Positions 1 through 8,226 of a stretch of DNA of 64,000 nucleotides are shown here, in pieces. Below the pieces are notes generated by a model that was not told the origin of the DNA, searched no databases, and saw nothing but the letters and a program-made list of their open reading frames with translations. Source of the DNA: JAXGPX01 sp040766745 (lineage in GTDB: Bacteria > Bacillota > Sulfobacillia > Fermentithermobacillales > Fermentithermobacillaceae); contig JAXGPX010000004.1 of NCBI GenBank assembly GCA_040766745.1, positions 122,415-186,414 of the forward strand. Reading direction: 5' to 3'. The position numbers and the translations under genes were made by a program. Each line of letters starts with the position of its first letter. Within the stretch, counting starts at the first letter, position 1.

Positions 1-183
1 TACAGCTACTGTAGATTCGCCTACTCTTACAAGAATCGGGCCTCTAAAAGGGTGACAGGACATGGCCGTTATTCTTGTTCCTGGAATAAGACCTAGATCC
101 CATAACCGCCTTTGGGCGGCTTTGCCTACCTGTGCCGATTCGATCACTACTTCATCTCCTGGCTTTGTGCCGATAAGTGTCAT
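1..183 (-). CDS. feoA: FeoA ferrous iron transport accessory protein (partial)
   Basis: Small SH3-like cytosolic protein that partners FeoB in Fe(II) uptake. The reverse strand from the ATG at 183 reads 61 codons without a stop and runs off the left window edge. It shows the FeoA signature RRLWDLGLIPGT followed by a P-R/K-GP-I-like segment ending in V-G-E-S-T-V-A-V, close to the usual 75-90 aa length, so only a few residues are missing. A GAAAGGAG ribosome site lies just upstream of the ATG. It is the second gene of a feoB-feoA pair, 76 nt after feoB, the reverse of the common feoA-feoB order. The gene is too short and too close to the edge to be picked up by a length-limited ORF call. Confidence 0.85.
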   Translation of the reverse strand, partial: MTLIGTKPGDEVVIESAQVGKAAQRRLWDLGLIPGTRITAMSCHPFRGPILVRVGESTVAV

Positions 184-259
184 GCCCCAATTCTCCTTTC
201 TTCACGCAAACCTGTAACGATTTCCGGGTGTCAGTTCCTGAATTAGTACCTGCTATGGC

Positions 260-2359
260 TCAAAAGGCCGGCAGTATGAGATTGAGTACTATCCCCGAAC
301 CAAGAGAAATCGCCATGGCTATAGAGAATATTGCGGCCAGAGTTTTCCAGCCGAATTCTCTGTTTATTAGAAATGACATGGGAAGGCAGGGCATAGAAAG
401 GGATATCATCGATGCGGCAATAGTGGCTTCCCGTGGCCCTAATGGCAAGTTAAGCAATGCCATTGGTGCTGCATACCGCTGGACAACTGTTACTGCCACT
501 GCTGCAAGCGATTGCCCTGTAACGCCAAAGAGTTTGACACTAATGGGATCGAGCCTGGCCAGTCCGGACAACATTTCTGTATTTAGCAGTATCTTAACTC
601 CGATCCCGGTTATCATGAGAACTGGCAGTACTTCTTTGAAAAATCCTTGAAAGCGCATCCAGACTTTGGCTCCTACTCTCTTGGCAGATGGAATTTGCAC
701 CGGAGGGACTTCAAGTATTAACTCCTGATTGGATTTCAGGAAATGTGCGAGAACACGGGAGAGCAGGACGAAGACTAGTGTAATTGACCCGTATACTATC
801 TTCAAATCAGCACCGAAGGATTTTCCCACGCCGGCAATAATGCCCAAAGTGGCTGCGCAAGGTATGGGAATGGCCAGAAGGGCAGTCACGATAAGACGGG
901 ATGATCTGCCGGGCAGAGCCCTTGTAGCAAGCACTCCCGGTGCCCTGCAACCAAAGCCCAGTACAATAGGTATGATTGACTGCCCCGGAAGTTTGAGGAG
1001 CGACATGGCCCGGTCCATCATTATGGCAATCCTTGGCATCAGCCCTGAGTCTTCAAGCAGAGCCATGATGAAGTAAATCGAGAGCATTGTTGGCATTACC
1101 ACCTCAAAAGGCAGCAGTATACCTTCAGGAATGGCAGAGAATATTGTTTCAGCAAGGCTGCCATTGGGAAAAGAGCCCGCAATAGACTCGATGAAGCTAA
1201 CTACGGGCTCAAAAGCCCAGGGGACGAAGCTTTCTGCAAAATCAAGAATGACAAGAATCAGTTTGAGCGATAGATAGGCGATCAAGCCTAGAGCCGGGAT
1301 GCCAGTTGATGGTTGGTCCAGAAACCTTTCGATACGGCCTCTAAGAGAAACGGAATCGCGAAGGGTACGTTTCGTAACCGTAAGTGCAATTTCCTGGGCC
1401 CTTTGAGTTCTTTCAAGGCACGTAGGAAGATTAGGGTGGGACTCATCTCTTGCGGGACAAAATCTGCATCCTCTGAGACACCCGTGGCACTGCACATTGC
1501 CGTCTGCAGCACTTATCTGTAGCTGTTCCACAAGATCAGAAAGCTCGGGATAGGTTACAAAAAGATCTTCATCCAGCGAATCATGTTCCATAAGGTGGAT
1601 AGCAAGAGCCCTGGAAGGGTGCAACCTGTGTTTTCCATCCTCTTCTGGGATCAGCTCTTCGATATGCCCCTGCAGCATTTCTATTACTTCTTCTACAGGA
1701 TCTGAGAAAACCAATGGGGTGATTCTGTTTTCGATTCCAGGAATAACGGTTGGGCCGCTTTCCGCGTTGAATTCGCCGGAGCAAGATACGCTGCAGTCGG
1801 CTATGGCTTTTGTGAGTCTGTCCAGACCCTCACCCTTAGATGCTATCATCGGAATTACAGAAAATTGAAGAACCTCAGAAAGGAGTTTCGTGTTAATTTG
1901 CATTCCTGATTCCCCAGCCATATCCATCTGGTTCAGAACCAAAACCATGGGAATACCCAGGTCCATAAGCTGCATGGTCAAGTAAAGGTTGCGCGAGAGG
2001 TTCCTTGCATCTGCAACATTTACAATAAGATCTATGTTTCCTTCAAGCAAGACCCTTTGCGTGACTTTCTGCTCTTCTGTATCTGAGTGCAGACTATATG
2101 TTCCCGGTGTATCGATGACCCTTATCTTACGTGTTCCATATAGGAAATGCCCCTGTGTGATCTCTACTGTGGTTCCCGAGTAATCTGATACTACTGCTCC
2201 AGCTCCTGTAAGGAGGTTCATTATAACGCTTTTTCCTACATTAGGCTGGCCCACAAGTGCAACTGTGAAATCATCGGAATGGATTCCCGGTGAGGTAGAA
2301 TGGCGTGGACGTTCTCCTCCAATCCCAGCGTTACCCACAATCTTTTTGCGCATGGCCAT
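260..2359 (-). CDS. feoB: FeoB ferrous iron transporter with Cys cluster
   Basis: GTP-dependent inner-membrane Fe(II) transporter, 699 aa. The N-terminal G domain shows G1 GQPNVGKS (37-44), G3 DTPG (83-86) and G4 NQMD (143-146). The helical guanine-dissociation-inhibitor region follows, then about residue 350 onward the paired Gate/core membrane domain with many hydrophobic helices and the FeoB core motifs around GFGCRAPG. Residues 291-314 hold a Cys cluster (C291, C294, C298, C301, C314; spacing C-x2-C-x3-C-x2-C) that is not part of the classical E. coli FeoB, suggesting a bound metal or Fe-S cluster. The start is an ATG pair at 2359/2353 after a GAGGTT site. First gene of feoB-feoA; a palindrome and a divergent DtxR-type regulator lie upstream, suggesting iron control. 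Confidence 0.95.
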   Translation of the reverse strand: MAMRKKIVGNAGIGGERPRHSTSPGIHSDDFTVALVGQPNVGKSVIMNLLTGAGAVVSDYSGTTVEITQGHFLYGTRKIRVIDTPGTYSLHSDTEEQKVTQRVLLEGNIDLIVNVADARNLSRNLYLTMQLMDLGIPMVLVLNQMDMAGESGMQINTKLLSEVLQFSVIPMIASKGEGLDRLTKAIADCSVSCSGEFNAESGPTVIPGIENRITPLVFSDPVEEVIEMLQGHIEELIPEEDGKHRLHPSRALAIHLMEHDSLDEDLFVTYPELSDLVEQLQISAADGNVQCHGCLRGCRFCPARDESHPNLPTCLERTQRAQEIALTVTKRTLRDSVSLRGRIERFLDQPSTGIPALGLIAYLSLKLILVILDFAESFVPWAFEPVVSFIESIAGSFPNGSLAETIFSAIPEGILLPFEVVMPTMLSIYFIMALLEDSGLMPRIAIMMDRAMSLLKLPGQSIIPIVLGFGCRAPGVLATRALPGRSSRLIVTALLAIPIPCAATLGIIAGVGKSFGADLKIVYGSITLVFVLLSRVLAHFLKSNQELILEVPPVQIPSAKRVGAKVWMRFQGFFKEVLPVLMITGIGVKILLNTEMLSGLARLDPISVKLFGVTGQSLAAVAVTVVQRYAAPMALLNLPLGPREATIAASMISLSMPCLPMSFLINREFGWKTLAAIFSIAMAISLGSGIVLNLILPAF

Positions 2360-2404
2360 GGGACTTCAACCTCGTTTCCCCAAGATATATGACAGATATA
2401 GGAA

Positions 2405-2422
2405 TGTTAGTTATATCTAACA
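2405..2422. promoter_or_regulatory. Candidate metal-regulator operator (inverted repeat)
   Basis: Perfect 6-bp arms TGTTAG-N6-CTAACA, 16 of 18 positions symmetric, in the 300-bp gap between divergent feoB and the DtxR-type regulator, 46 nt upstream of the feoB start. The arms resemble the TTAG/CTAA cores of DtxR/IdeR iron boxes. The assignment to the neighbouring regulator is inferred from position and symmetry. Confidence 0.55.
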
Positions 2423-2659
2423 CTATTATATACCATGCGGGTGATAATGTGGGCGTTAAGGAAAGAGGAAACTTGGAAAACGTACCGATGTCGTTGCCGC
2501 AAGGCAGGGAATTGCCAGATACATTTAGAATATTTTAGAGGCTGGGCAACGTAATACTGAGATCAGTAATTATGGCCGCGTTATGGATAAAGGTGTCGAA
2601 TCTGAATTCTTCACCCAGGGTCTTTGAAGACTAGAGTTAGCAAAGGAGCCGGTTTTCAA

Positions 2660-3046
2660 ATGAGTTCTGATTTATCTTCGTCTATTGAGGATTACCTAGA
2701 AACGATACTGTTGCTGTCTGAGAAAGATGAAGCTGTTAGAGTAACTGACATTGCCGAGAAACTTAATATTGCCAAGCCGAGCGTTACTGCCGCCGTGAAT
2801 ACCCTTAAGGAAAAAGGTTTTGCTACACAAGAGCGTTACGGCAAGGTCTTTCTAACCTCTGAGGGACGTGACTACGCAATGAAGATCAGAAGACGTCACA
2901 GGGTGCTCCGTACTTTTCTTGCCGAAATTCTTGGAGTCAGCCAAGAGACTGCTGAAAGAGATGCATGCCTCATGGAGCATGCGATTAGTCCCGAAACCAT
3001 GGAAAGGCTCATTGAGTTTTTGGCCAACTCTGTTTCTCGGCAGTAG
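2660..3046 (+). CDS. DtxR/MntR-family metal-dependent transcriptional regulator
   Basis: About 128 aa. Residues 5-65 form the winged helix of the DtxR family (S-I-E-D-Y-L-E-T-I, then VTDIAEKLNIAKPSVTAAV and the wing), followed by the dimerisation/metal-binding part with RRRHRVLRTFLAEILGV and the D/E-x-C-x-x-E-H segment (AERDACLMEHAIS). These hold the usual metal ligands (Cys, Glu, His) of MntR/DtxR-type proteins. There is no C-terminal SH3 domain, so it is of the short MntR/TroR type. An ATG at 2660 preceded by AAAGGAG is preferred to an upstream TTG at 2624. Divergent from feoBA with a palindrome between them, so it probably represses feoBA when Fe(II) is bound; Mn(II) response is the alternative. 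Confidence 0.88.
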   Translation: MSSDLSSSIEDYLETILLLSEKDEAVRVTDIAEKLNIAKPSVTAAVNTLKEKGFATQERYGKVFLTSEGRDYAMKIRRRHRVLRTFLAEILGVSQETAERDACLMEHAISPETMERLIEFLANSVSRQ

Positions 3047-3208
3047 CTGTCTGGTTTGTTGAGGCTCTCTACGGTTCTTAGAGTTCTATCTGACAGCAGT
3101 TCTTCAGGTTGAAGCCGAATACCAACGGTACAGTGTTTCTACAGGTTGCAGGTCGAAAACTATCAATTCTCGGAACCTCATCACCATTGTGGGAAGGGAG
3201 CATCTGCA

Positions 3209-4894
3209 ATGAAAAATGCGATTGCATCACGTATTAGCCTGGCATGTGCCGCCATAATCTTGCTGCAACTTGCTCTGGCACTGCTTGGGCCCAGTACCGT
3301 ATGTGCTCAGCCAGAGCCAGGGATCAGCGATTTCCTCGAGTCTTCTCAGAAGAACCTTTTCATATTCACTACTGTTGAGGATTTTGAAAAAGGTGAAACT
3401 GATGGAACTGAGATCACTTTAAGCGGGCACGGGGCAGTGATTCTATGCGAAGGCCTTCAATCAGGCACTTATACTTCTCCTACAGTTGAGACTGAACCTT
3501 TTGAGTATATGGTGCTATCCTGGAACGCTGATACACCGGGTTCTACATATGTAGAGATTCAGGGAAGGGTTCATGTCTTGGGTAGGTGGTCAAAATGGCT
3601 ATCCTGGGGAAAGTGGAGTTCAGCCGCGTTCAATGAAAAGGGCAGGATTAATTTACCAGGTTCAGCTGCAGGCGATACTGAAGATGACGTGGCCAGAATA
3701 TCCATAGACGAGCTGATCGTGAAAGGCAAAGACGGAGAAACGGCTAATGCTTTTCAATACCGGTTGATCTTGCATTCCGGCGGGGGCTCAAGCACCGGAA
3801 ATGGCAGTTTGCCAAAGGTTAGGCAGGTAGCTTGCACCATCAAGAACACCTTGCCGGGCCAGGCCATTTCCAAGTCCTACCCAGACGGCGCACCTGATCT
3901 TGCTAACTTGGACATAGACCTTGATGTACCAACCTACTCCCAGTACACTCGCGATTCTCAAATCTCAGGAAGCATATGCAGTCCAACTTGTGTAGCAATG
4001 GTATTGGGCTACTATGGAATTGATATCTCGCCTGAAGAGTCGGCATGGAATGCACGGGACTACGAGGCTGGCATTTTTGGAAACTGGTCCTTCAACCTGG
4101 CCAGTGCCGCTAGTTATGGGCTAACAGGGTATGTGGATTACATTGTCCCTGAAGAGGGAGCTGATCCCTGGTATGCAGTAAAACAGCAAATTGCGGCACA
4201 CAGGCCGGTTGTAGTGAGTGTGAAATACAGAAAACCTGGTTTCCCGAGCCCTCTGCCTCCGGTTGAAGGCGTTCCAATTAACCATACAGATGGGCACCTG
4301 GTTTTGGTTCGGGGCTTTACCTGGAAAGATGGGGTTGAGTACGTCATTGTAAACGATCCTGCCGCGGCCAATGAGGATGATGTAAGGCGGGAGTATCGTG
4401 CAGATGAGTTCTTTGATGCCTGGGTTAAGAGAGCGGCGTATATAATTTTCGAGGATAAGAATGAGGCCGAAGAGATTTACCGGCCGGCACCTCTTTCGGG
4501 CCAACTGATTCCACTAGGAAAACCGAAAGATGGTTACCAGGCGTTCAAACTGCAGGTGGAAGATGAGGCTGTTGATGTAAGTACTTTGAATATCAGGAGC
4601 ATAGTTGTCTCCTTTGAAGGCAGAAAGACAACGCCTGTTGGTTCCAGGCGTTCAGGTGAGGGTTCGGATCTGCTTTGGGTAAAGACAGACAGTGAACCTG
4701 GGACTTATGCCTTCACATTCATGGGAAGAAGCAAGGATTACTACCAAGCGGAGATAACCTTGCCCCTGCCAAAATCAAACACGCCTGTATTAGCAGCAGG
4801 GATTATCCTGGCCGCAGCAGTGTCAGCGGCAGTCATGCTGTCGCGTAAAGGGAAGAAAGTGCACCCGGTTCAGCAGGCCCAGCTAGATGAGTAA
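3209..4894 (+). CDS. Secreted, membrane-anchored C39-like cysteine peptidase
   Basis: 561 aa. Residues 1-33 are a signal peptide (K-rich start, long hydrophobic core, VCA cleavage site). Residues about 40-215 are a beta-rich extracellular domain without an assignment. Residues about 240-420 are a papain-like peptidase C39_2 domain with catalytic Cys257 in ICSPTCVAM, His363 in DGHLVLVRGF and Asp383 in VNDPAA. The last 35 residues contain one membrane helix followed by RKGKK, giving an outside-facing anchored enzyme. The ATG at 3209 follows GGGAAGGGAG; a TTG 21 codons upstream is open but would bury the signal peptide. The exact substrate is unknown; C39_2 proteins cleave peptides or are inactive transporters' partners. 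Confidence 0.8.
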   Translation: MKNAIASRISLACAAIILLQLALALLGPSTVCAQPEPGISDFLESSQKNLFIFTTVEDFEKGETDGTEITLSGHGAVILCEGLQSGTYTSPTVETEPFEYMVLSWNADTPGSTYVEIQGRVHVLGRWSKWLSWGKWSSAAFNEKGRINLPGSAAGDTEDDVARISIDELIVKGKDGETANAFQYRLILHSGGGSSTGNGSLPKVRQVACTIKNTLPGQAISKSYPDGAPDLANLDIDLDVPTYSQYTRDSQISGSICSPTCVAMVLGYYGIDISPEESAWNARDYEAGIFGNWSFNLASAASYGLTGYVDYIVPEEGADPWYAVKQQIAAHRPVVVSVKYRKPGFPSPLPPVEGVPINHTDGHLVLVRGFTWKDGVEYVIVNDPAAANEDDVRREYRADEFFDAWVKRAAYIIFEDKNEAEEIYRPAPLSGQLIPLGKPKDGYQAFKLQVEDEAVDVSTLNIRSIVVSFEGRKTTPVGSRRSGEGSDLLWVKTDSEPGTYAFTFMGRSKDYYQAEITLPLPKSNTPVLAAGIILAAAVSAAVMLSRKGKKVHPVQQAQLDE

Positions 4895-5155
4895 ATGGGT
4901 TTCTGGCGGCACAAATGCATAGGATTATACTGGAGTGAAGCCCGGTAAAGGCCGGTAGGGGGCGAGTGAAGGACGGTAGCGAGTGCCACGAAGGCGGGCG
5001 GTGCAAATGGATGAGATCATATCAGCGACGGTGTCTGATGTATGATCCAGGAACACAAGGAACGTTTTTGGGCTACGGATAGTAAAGGCATTGCGGGAGA
5101 AAGGTTTATAAGGTGAGGACATGGCTGATACAGCCGCGAAAGGGGGATAAGGGCA

Positions 5156-6067
5156 ATGACTTTGCCCAGAATGGTAACACTTGTCCCTACGTTGATCGCC
5201 GGGGTTGTTTGGGTTATTACTCTGGCCCTGGCTATTTCGAGAAAGGACAATCCAGTTGCACTGTTTCACGGAGGGCTAGGGGCCTTTGTATTTGTGCTGG
5301 CAGCTTTGTTTCCTGTAGTGGGCCTGTTTGGCTCCTTGTTTCTGCTTATCATCATGCTGACCTCCTACAGGATTGTACGTGAGTATGCCAGGGGTGTGGC
5401 TTTTAGATTAGGTAGAATACGCAGCCTCTTGGAGCCTGGCGTCACTGTAATAATGCCATTTGGAATAGACCAGGTACGGATTGTTGATGTAAGAACCTTT
5501 ACAATTGACGTTCCCAAGCAGGAGGTTATCACAAAAGATAACATTCCGGTTGTTGTAGACGCAGTAGTGTACTTCAACGTGTTCGATCCGATTCTTGCTG
5601 TGACCAAGGTGGCCAACTATGTTGAAAGCACCAGCTTGCTGGGGCAGACTACTCTCAGGTCCATTCTTGGCCAGCACGAACTGGATGAGCTCCTGAGCAA
5701 AAGAGCCGAGCTTAACCAGGTTCTCAGGGAGCTGCTGGATGATGCAACTGATCCATGGGGAATCAAAGTAACCATGGTTGAAGTGAAATCTATCGAACTA
5801 CCTGATGCCATGAAGCGCGCTATGGCACGGCAGGCTGAGGCTGAGAGGGAGAGACGCGCCAAGATTATTGCCTCTGAAGGTGAACTTCAGGCATCGCAGA
5901 AACTGGCTGAGGCAGCGCAGGTTATGGCATACCAGCCCATATCGGTACAGCTTAGGTTCTTGCAGACTCTGTCTGAGATAGCCACCGAGCAGAATTCTAC
6001 GATAGTGTTTCCTATTCCCATTGAACTTCTGCACATGCTTGACGCGTCATCTAAGCAGAAAGAGTAG
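5156..6067 (+). CDS. SPFH/band-7 (slipin-type) membrane protein
   Basis: 303 aa. Two hydrophobic segments (about 10-28 and 42-68) anchor it. An SPFH domain follows from about 75 (GVAFRLGRIRSLLEPGVTVIMPF) to 190, with the typical KDNIPVVVDAVVYFNV strand and WGIKVTMVEVKSIELP motif. Residues 195-245 are a charged Ala/Glu coiled coil (MARQAEAERERRAKII) and the C terminus is a short hydrophobic tail. The family scaffolds membrane microdomains. This copy is not beside an NfeD gene, unlike the second SPFH gene near 52 kb, but its sequence is the same slipin type. RBS is GATAAGGGCA before the ATG at 5156. Confidence 0.85.
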   Translation: MTLPRMVTLVPTLIAGVVWVITLALAISRKDNPVALFHGGLGAFVFVLAALFPVVGLFGSLFLLIIMLTSYRIVREYARGVAFRLGRIRSLLEPGVTVIMPFGIDQVRIVDVRTFTIDVPKQEVITKDNIPVVVDAVVYFNVFDPILAVTKVANYVESTSLLGQTTLRSILGQHELDELLSKRAELNQVLRELLDDATDPWGIKVTMVEVKSIELPDAMKRAMARQAEAERERRAKIIASEGELQASQKLAEAAQVMAYQPISVQLRFLQTLSEIATEQNSTIVFPIPIELLHMLDASSKQKE

Positions 6068-6143
6068 AAAAACGATCAGGAAGAGTAGTACGAGAGGGAG
6101 CAGGTATTTCGAGAACGACGGAGAACTGAGTAGAATTGTGCAG

Positions 6144-6170
6144 CACCCCGGCCGGTGACTGGGGTGTTTG
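6144..6170 (+). terminator. Weak hairpin terminator after the SPFH gene
   Basis: CACCCC (6144-6149) pairs with GGGGTG (6161-6166) across a GC-rich loop, followed by TTTGCGTGTTTGC. It lies between the SPFH gene and the UPF0145 gene. The T tract is poor, so attenuation rather than full termination is possible. Confidence 0.35.
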
Positions 6171-6206
6171 CGTGTTTGCTGAAATCCTACTGAGGAGGAG
6201 CATTTG

Positions 6207-6530
6207 ATGATCGCGACAACTACGCCTTCTGTTGACGGTTACCGTGTAAGCCAGTACTTGGGGATCGTAGCCGGCGAAGTGGCCCTGGGTACAGATTTTG
6301 TGAGAGACTTTATGGCTGGATTAGCGGATTTCTTTGGGTCGAGGACAGCAGCTTACGAAGAGAAGTTGATTGAAGCAAGAGAACTATGTATATCTGAGAT
6401 GACGTCTAGGGCTCAGCAGCTAGGTGCCAACGCAGTTGTTGGGATCAGAATTGATCACGAGATTCTGCAAAACGGTATGATGCTGGTGATAGGAACTGGT
6501 ACGGCAGTAAAACTGGTTGCCAACGTGTAG
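6207..6530 (+). CDS. YbjQ/UPF0145-family protein
   Basis: 107 aa, matching the usual length of the UPF0145 (YbjQ, heavy-metal-binding-domain-like) family. The diagnostic beta-alpha pattern is present: an early YLGIVAGEVALGTDF strand, a helix EARELCISEMTSRAQQLGANAVVGI, and a final VIGTGTAVKL strand. These proteins form pentamers; a metal-binding role was proposed from domain annotation but is not proven. Start: TTG at 6204 or ATG at 6207; the ATG is chosen because GAGGAGGAG ends 6 nt before it. Probably co-transcribed with or just downstream of the SPFH gene. Confidence 0.85.
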   Translation: MIATTTPSVDGYRVSQYLGIVAGEVALGTDFVRDFMAGLADFFGSRTAAYEEKLIEARELCISEMTSRAQQLGANAVVGIRIDHEILQNGMMLVIGTGTAVKLVANV

Positions 6531-6701
6531 GGCAGTACGCCCGATGAACTGTATTTGGGGAAAGCCCGGTAATGAGGGTATGAGCCAAGTTATGTTGACA
6601 GCATATTCAAAGGCGTATCCGAAAAGGTGCTATATGTGCTGGAAAACTAAACAAGACTTATCGGAAGCAACTACTTAGTTGATCTGATAGGAGGGACCGA
6701 G

Positions 6702-6849
6702 GTGGAGTCTATAGGGTCACTTACAGGATTACTGGCTCCAATTGCTTTCATATTTGGCAATAAGCGCCTATAGTCAGATCAGGGGTCTGAAGAAAGAGAT
6801 CGACCAATTACGAGAGGAAATAGAGATACTGAAAAGAAGGCAGATGTAA
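6702..6849 (+). pseudogene. Small membrane/coiled-coil protein gene, frameshifted
   Basis: A GTG at 6702 behind GGAGGGACCGAG opens a frame of 23 codons (MESIGSLTGLLAPIAFIFG...) that stops at 6773. The overlapping +1 frame continues, with ISAYSQIRGLKKEIDQLREE as a strongly charged heptad-like helix, to a TAA at 6847-6849. Joined near 6745-6765, the two halves make a typical ~48-residue protein: one N-terminal membrane helix and a cytosolic coiled coil. It is either a frameshifted remnant, a sequencing indel or a programmed shift. No family is recognised. Confidence 0.45.
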
Positions 6850-7068
6850 TCTTATCTGGTCTCTATTTTGTCTTCAACATCACATTGGGCAAAGCGGCCT
6901 GGGCCACCAGGTTTGGTATTTGCTTTTGTGGTTTCAAAGCCCCCTCCAGCGCAGAATATGATCGCCGCTCTGATAGCAAGAGGTTTCAAATAGTCCCCGA
7001 AGCATGAATCCGAAAACATTTACCGGTTGAGTCGTGATCCAAGCAATGTCAGCGAGGTGTACAGGAGC

Positions 7069-7098
7069 AAAAACCAGGGCCACGTTATGCCGTGGCCC
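7069..7098 (-). terminator. Rho-independent terminator of the beta-lactamase-like gene
   Basis: Perfect 8-bp stem GGGCCACG (7077-7084) / CGTGGCCC (7091-7098) with a 6-nt loop. On the minus strand the stem is followed by TGGTTTTTGC, a T tract. It sits 90 nt past the stop of the minus-strand gene ending at 7186. Confidence 0.7.
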
Positions 7099-7185
7099 AC
7101 GAATTAGTCAGGTTGCGTTTAGACGGTTTACATGATGTGCATTCGATTTGCTATGCCACACCGGCCAGAACCATAGGCCCGTATG

Positions 7186-7989
7186 TCATTCAGACAATAT
7201 GTCATATGCCCATTTTGCCACTTTAGCTATGACGTCGTCACCGACCTTGGTATTTTCCACTTTCTGAGACAGACACACAATCACGAAATTCGCCTTGGGC
7301 CCGGTAATGATTCCAGCATCATGTGTAACATTTCTGACCTCTCCGGTCTTATGGGCACACACTGCTTCCCGCGGGAGATATTTCGGCATTTTGTGATTGT
7401 ACTGCTGCCTTTTCATGATATCGACCATCGTGTCACAGTCGCCTGGATTCTCAATGGTTCTCTCGGCAAGCCCTTTAATGAGCAACGCAATATCCCCGGC
7501 TGTTATCGTGTTGTATGGGCCGCCGGGCTTTGGTCTCATTAGATGGGCCTCCAGCCTGCATCCTTTGCATCCTTTGTCGACCATGTACTGATTGACTGTT
7601 TCCCTGCCGACTGCATCCATGACCAAATTCGTTCCGGTGTTATCGCTGACCACGATCATCAGATTGATGGCATCAAGCAGGGTTATTTGAAGGCCGGTAT
7701 GAAACTCTCTGAGGACTCCGGAGCCTCCTACTTTGTCTTCTTTTCTGAGTACTATTGCGTCGTCGAGGCGGACAGTGCCACGTCTTGCCTCATGAAATGC
7801 GGTCATCATGATAGGAACTTTGATTACGGAAGCTGCGGTGAAAGGGTTGCTGTCATTCAAACGAATGCTGCCTTTTCCGTCCAGGGACTCTATTACGATA
7901 CCCCATTCTCCGCCTGCTTCCTCGATGATTTCAAGAAGCCGGTTTCCAGACTGTTCGAAAGCGCCTGTGGCATTAGGTTGGTTGCTCAT
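7186..7989 (-). CDS. Class A beta-lactamase-like serine hydrolase, no signal peptide
   Basis: 267 aa with the penicillin-recognising fold. Active-site motifs are in order: S54-V-I-K57 (SxxK), S115-D-N117 (SDN) and K214-T-G216 (KTG), with HDAGII after the KTG as in the beta-lactamase2 family. The omega-loop glutamate (ExxLN) of true class A enzymes is not visible; the corresponding region reads RLEAHLMRPKPGG. There is no signal peptide or lipobox, although substrates of this family are normally extracytoplasmic. A cytosolic amidase or esterase is therefore as likely as antibiotic resistance. RBS ATGGAGG precedes the ATG. Monocistronic: its own terminator lies downstream and the next upstream gene is over 200 nt away. 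Confidence 0.82.
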   Translation of the reverse strand: MSNQPNATGAFEQSGNRLLEIIEEAGGEWGIVIESLDGKGSIRLNDSNPFTAASVIKVPIMMTAFHEARRGTVRLDDAIVLRKEDKVGGSGVLREFHTGLQITLLDAINLMIVVSDNTGTNLVMDAVGRETVNQYMVDKGCKGCRLEAHLMRPKPGGPYNTITAGDIALLIKGLAERTIENPGDCDTMVDIMKRQQYNHKMPKYLPREAVCAHKTGEVRNVTHDAGIITGPKANFVIVCLSQKVENTKVGDDVIAKVAKWAYDILSE

Positions 7990-8226
7990 TTGGTGGCCTC
8001 CATTTTTGAATTAGTTGTGTCGACGTTCTGAACTTGGCGGGTCTTTGTCTGTCATTGGATGTAGCCTTGTAATCGCCGCAATGCCCGCTACCCGGTTCTT
8101 AGATTTAACTGGTTCGTGTTCATACATGGAAATTCCTGCCCGCGGTCTGGGCTATGTAAGCGCATTTCGGAGTGAGCCCCATGAGACCCACTGAAGTCCA
8201 ATACGCAACCTATCTAATAGTTGGGG

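Noticed and set aside
3146..3208. Upstream TTG start for the C39-like peptidase
   Set aside because: It would place 21 residues before a clear signal peptide; the ATG at 3209 has a good RBS.
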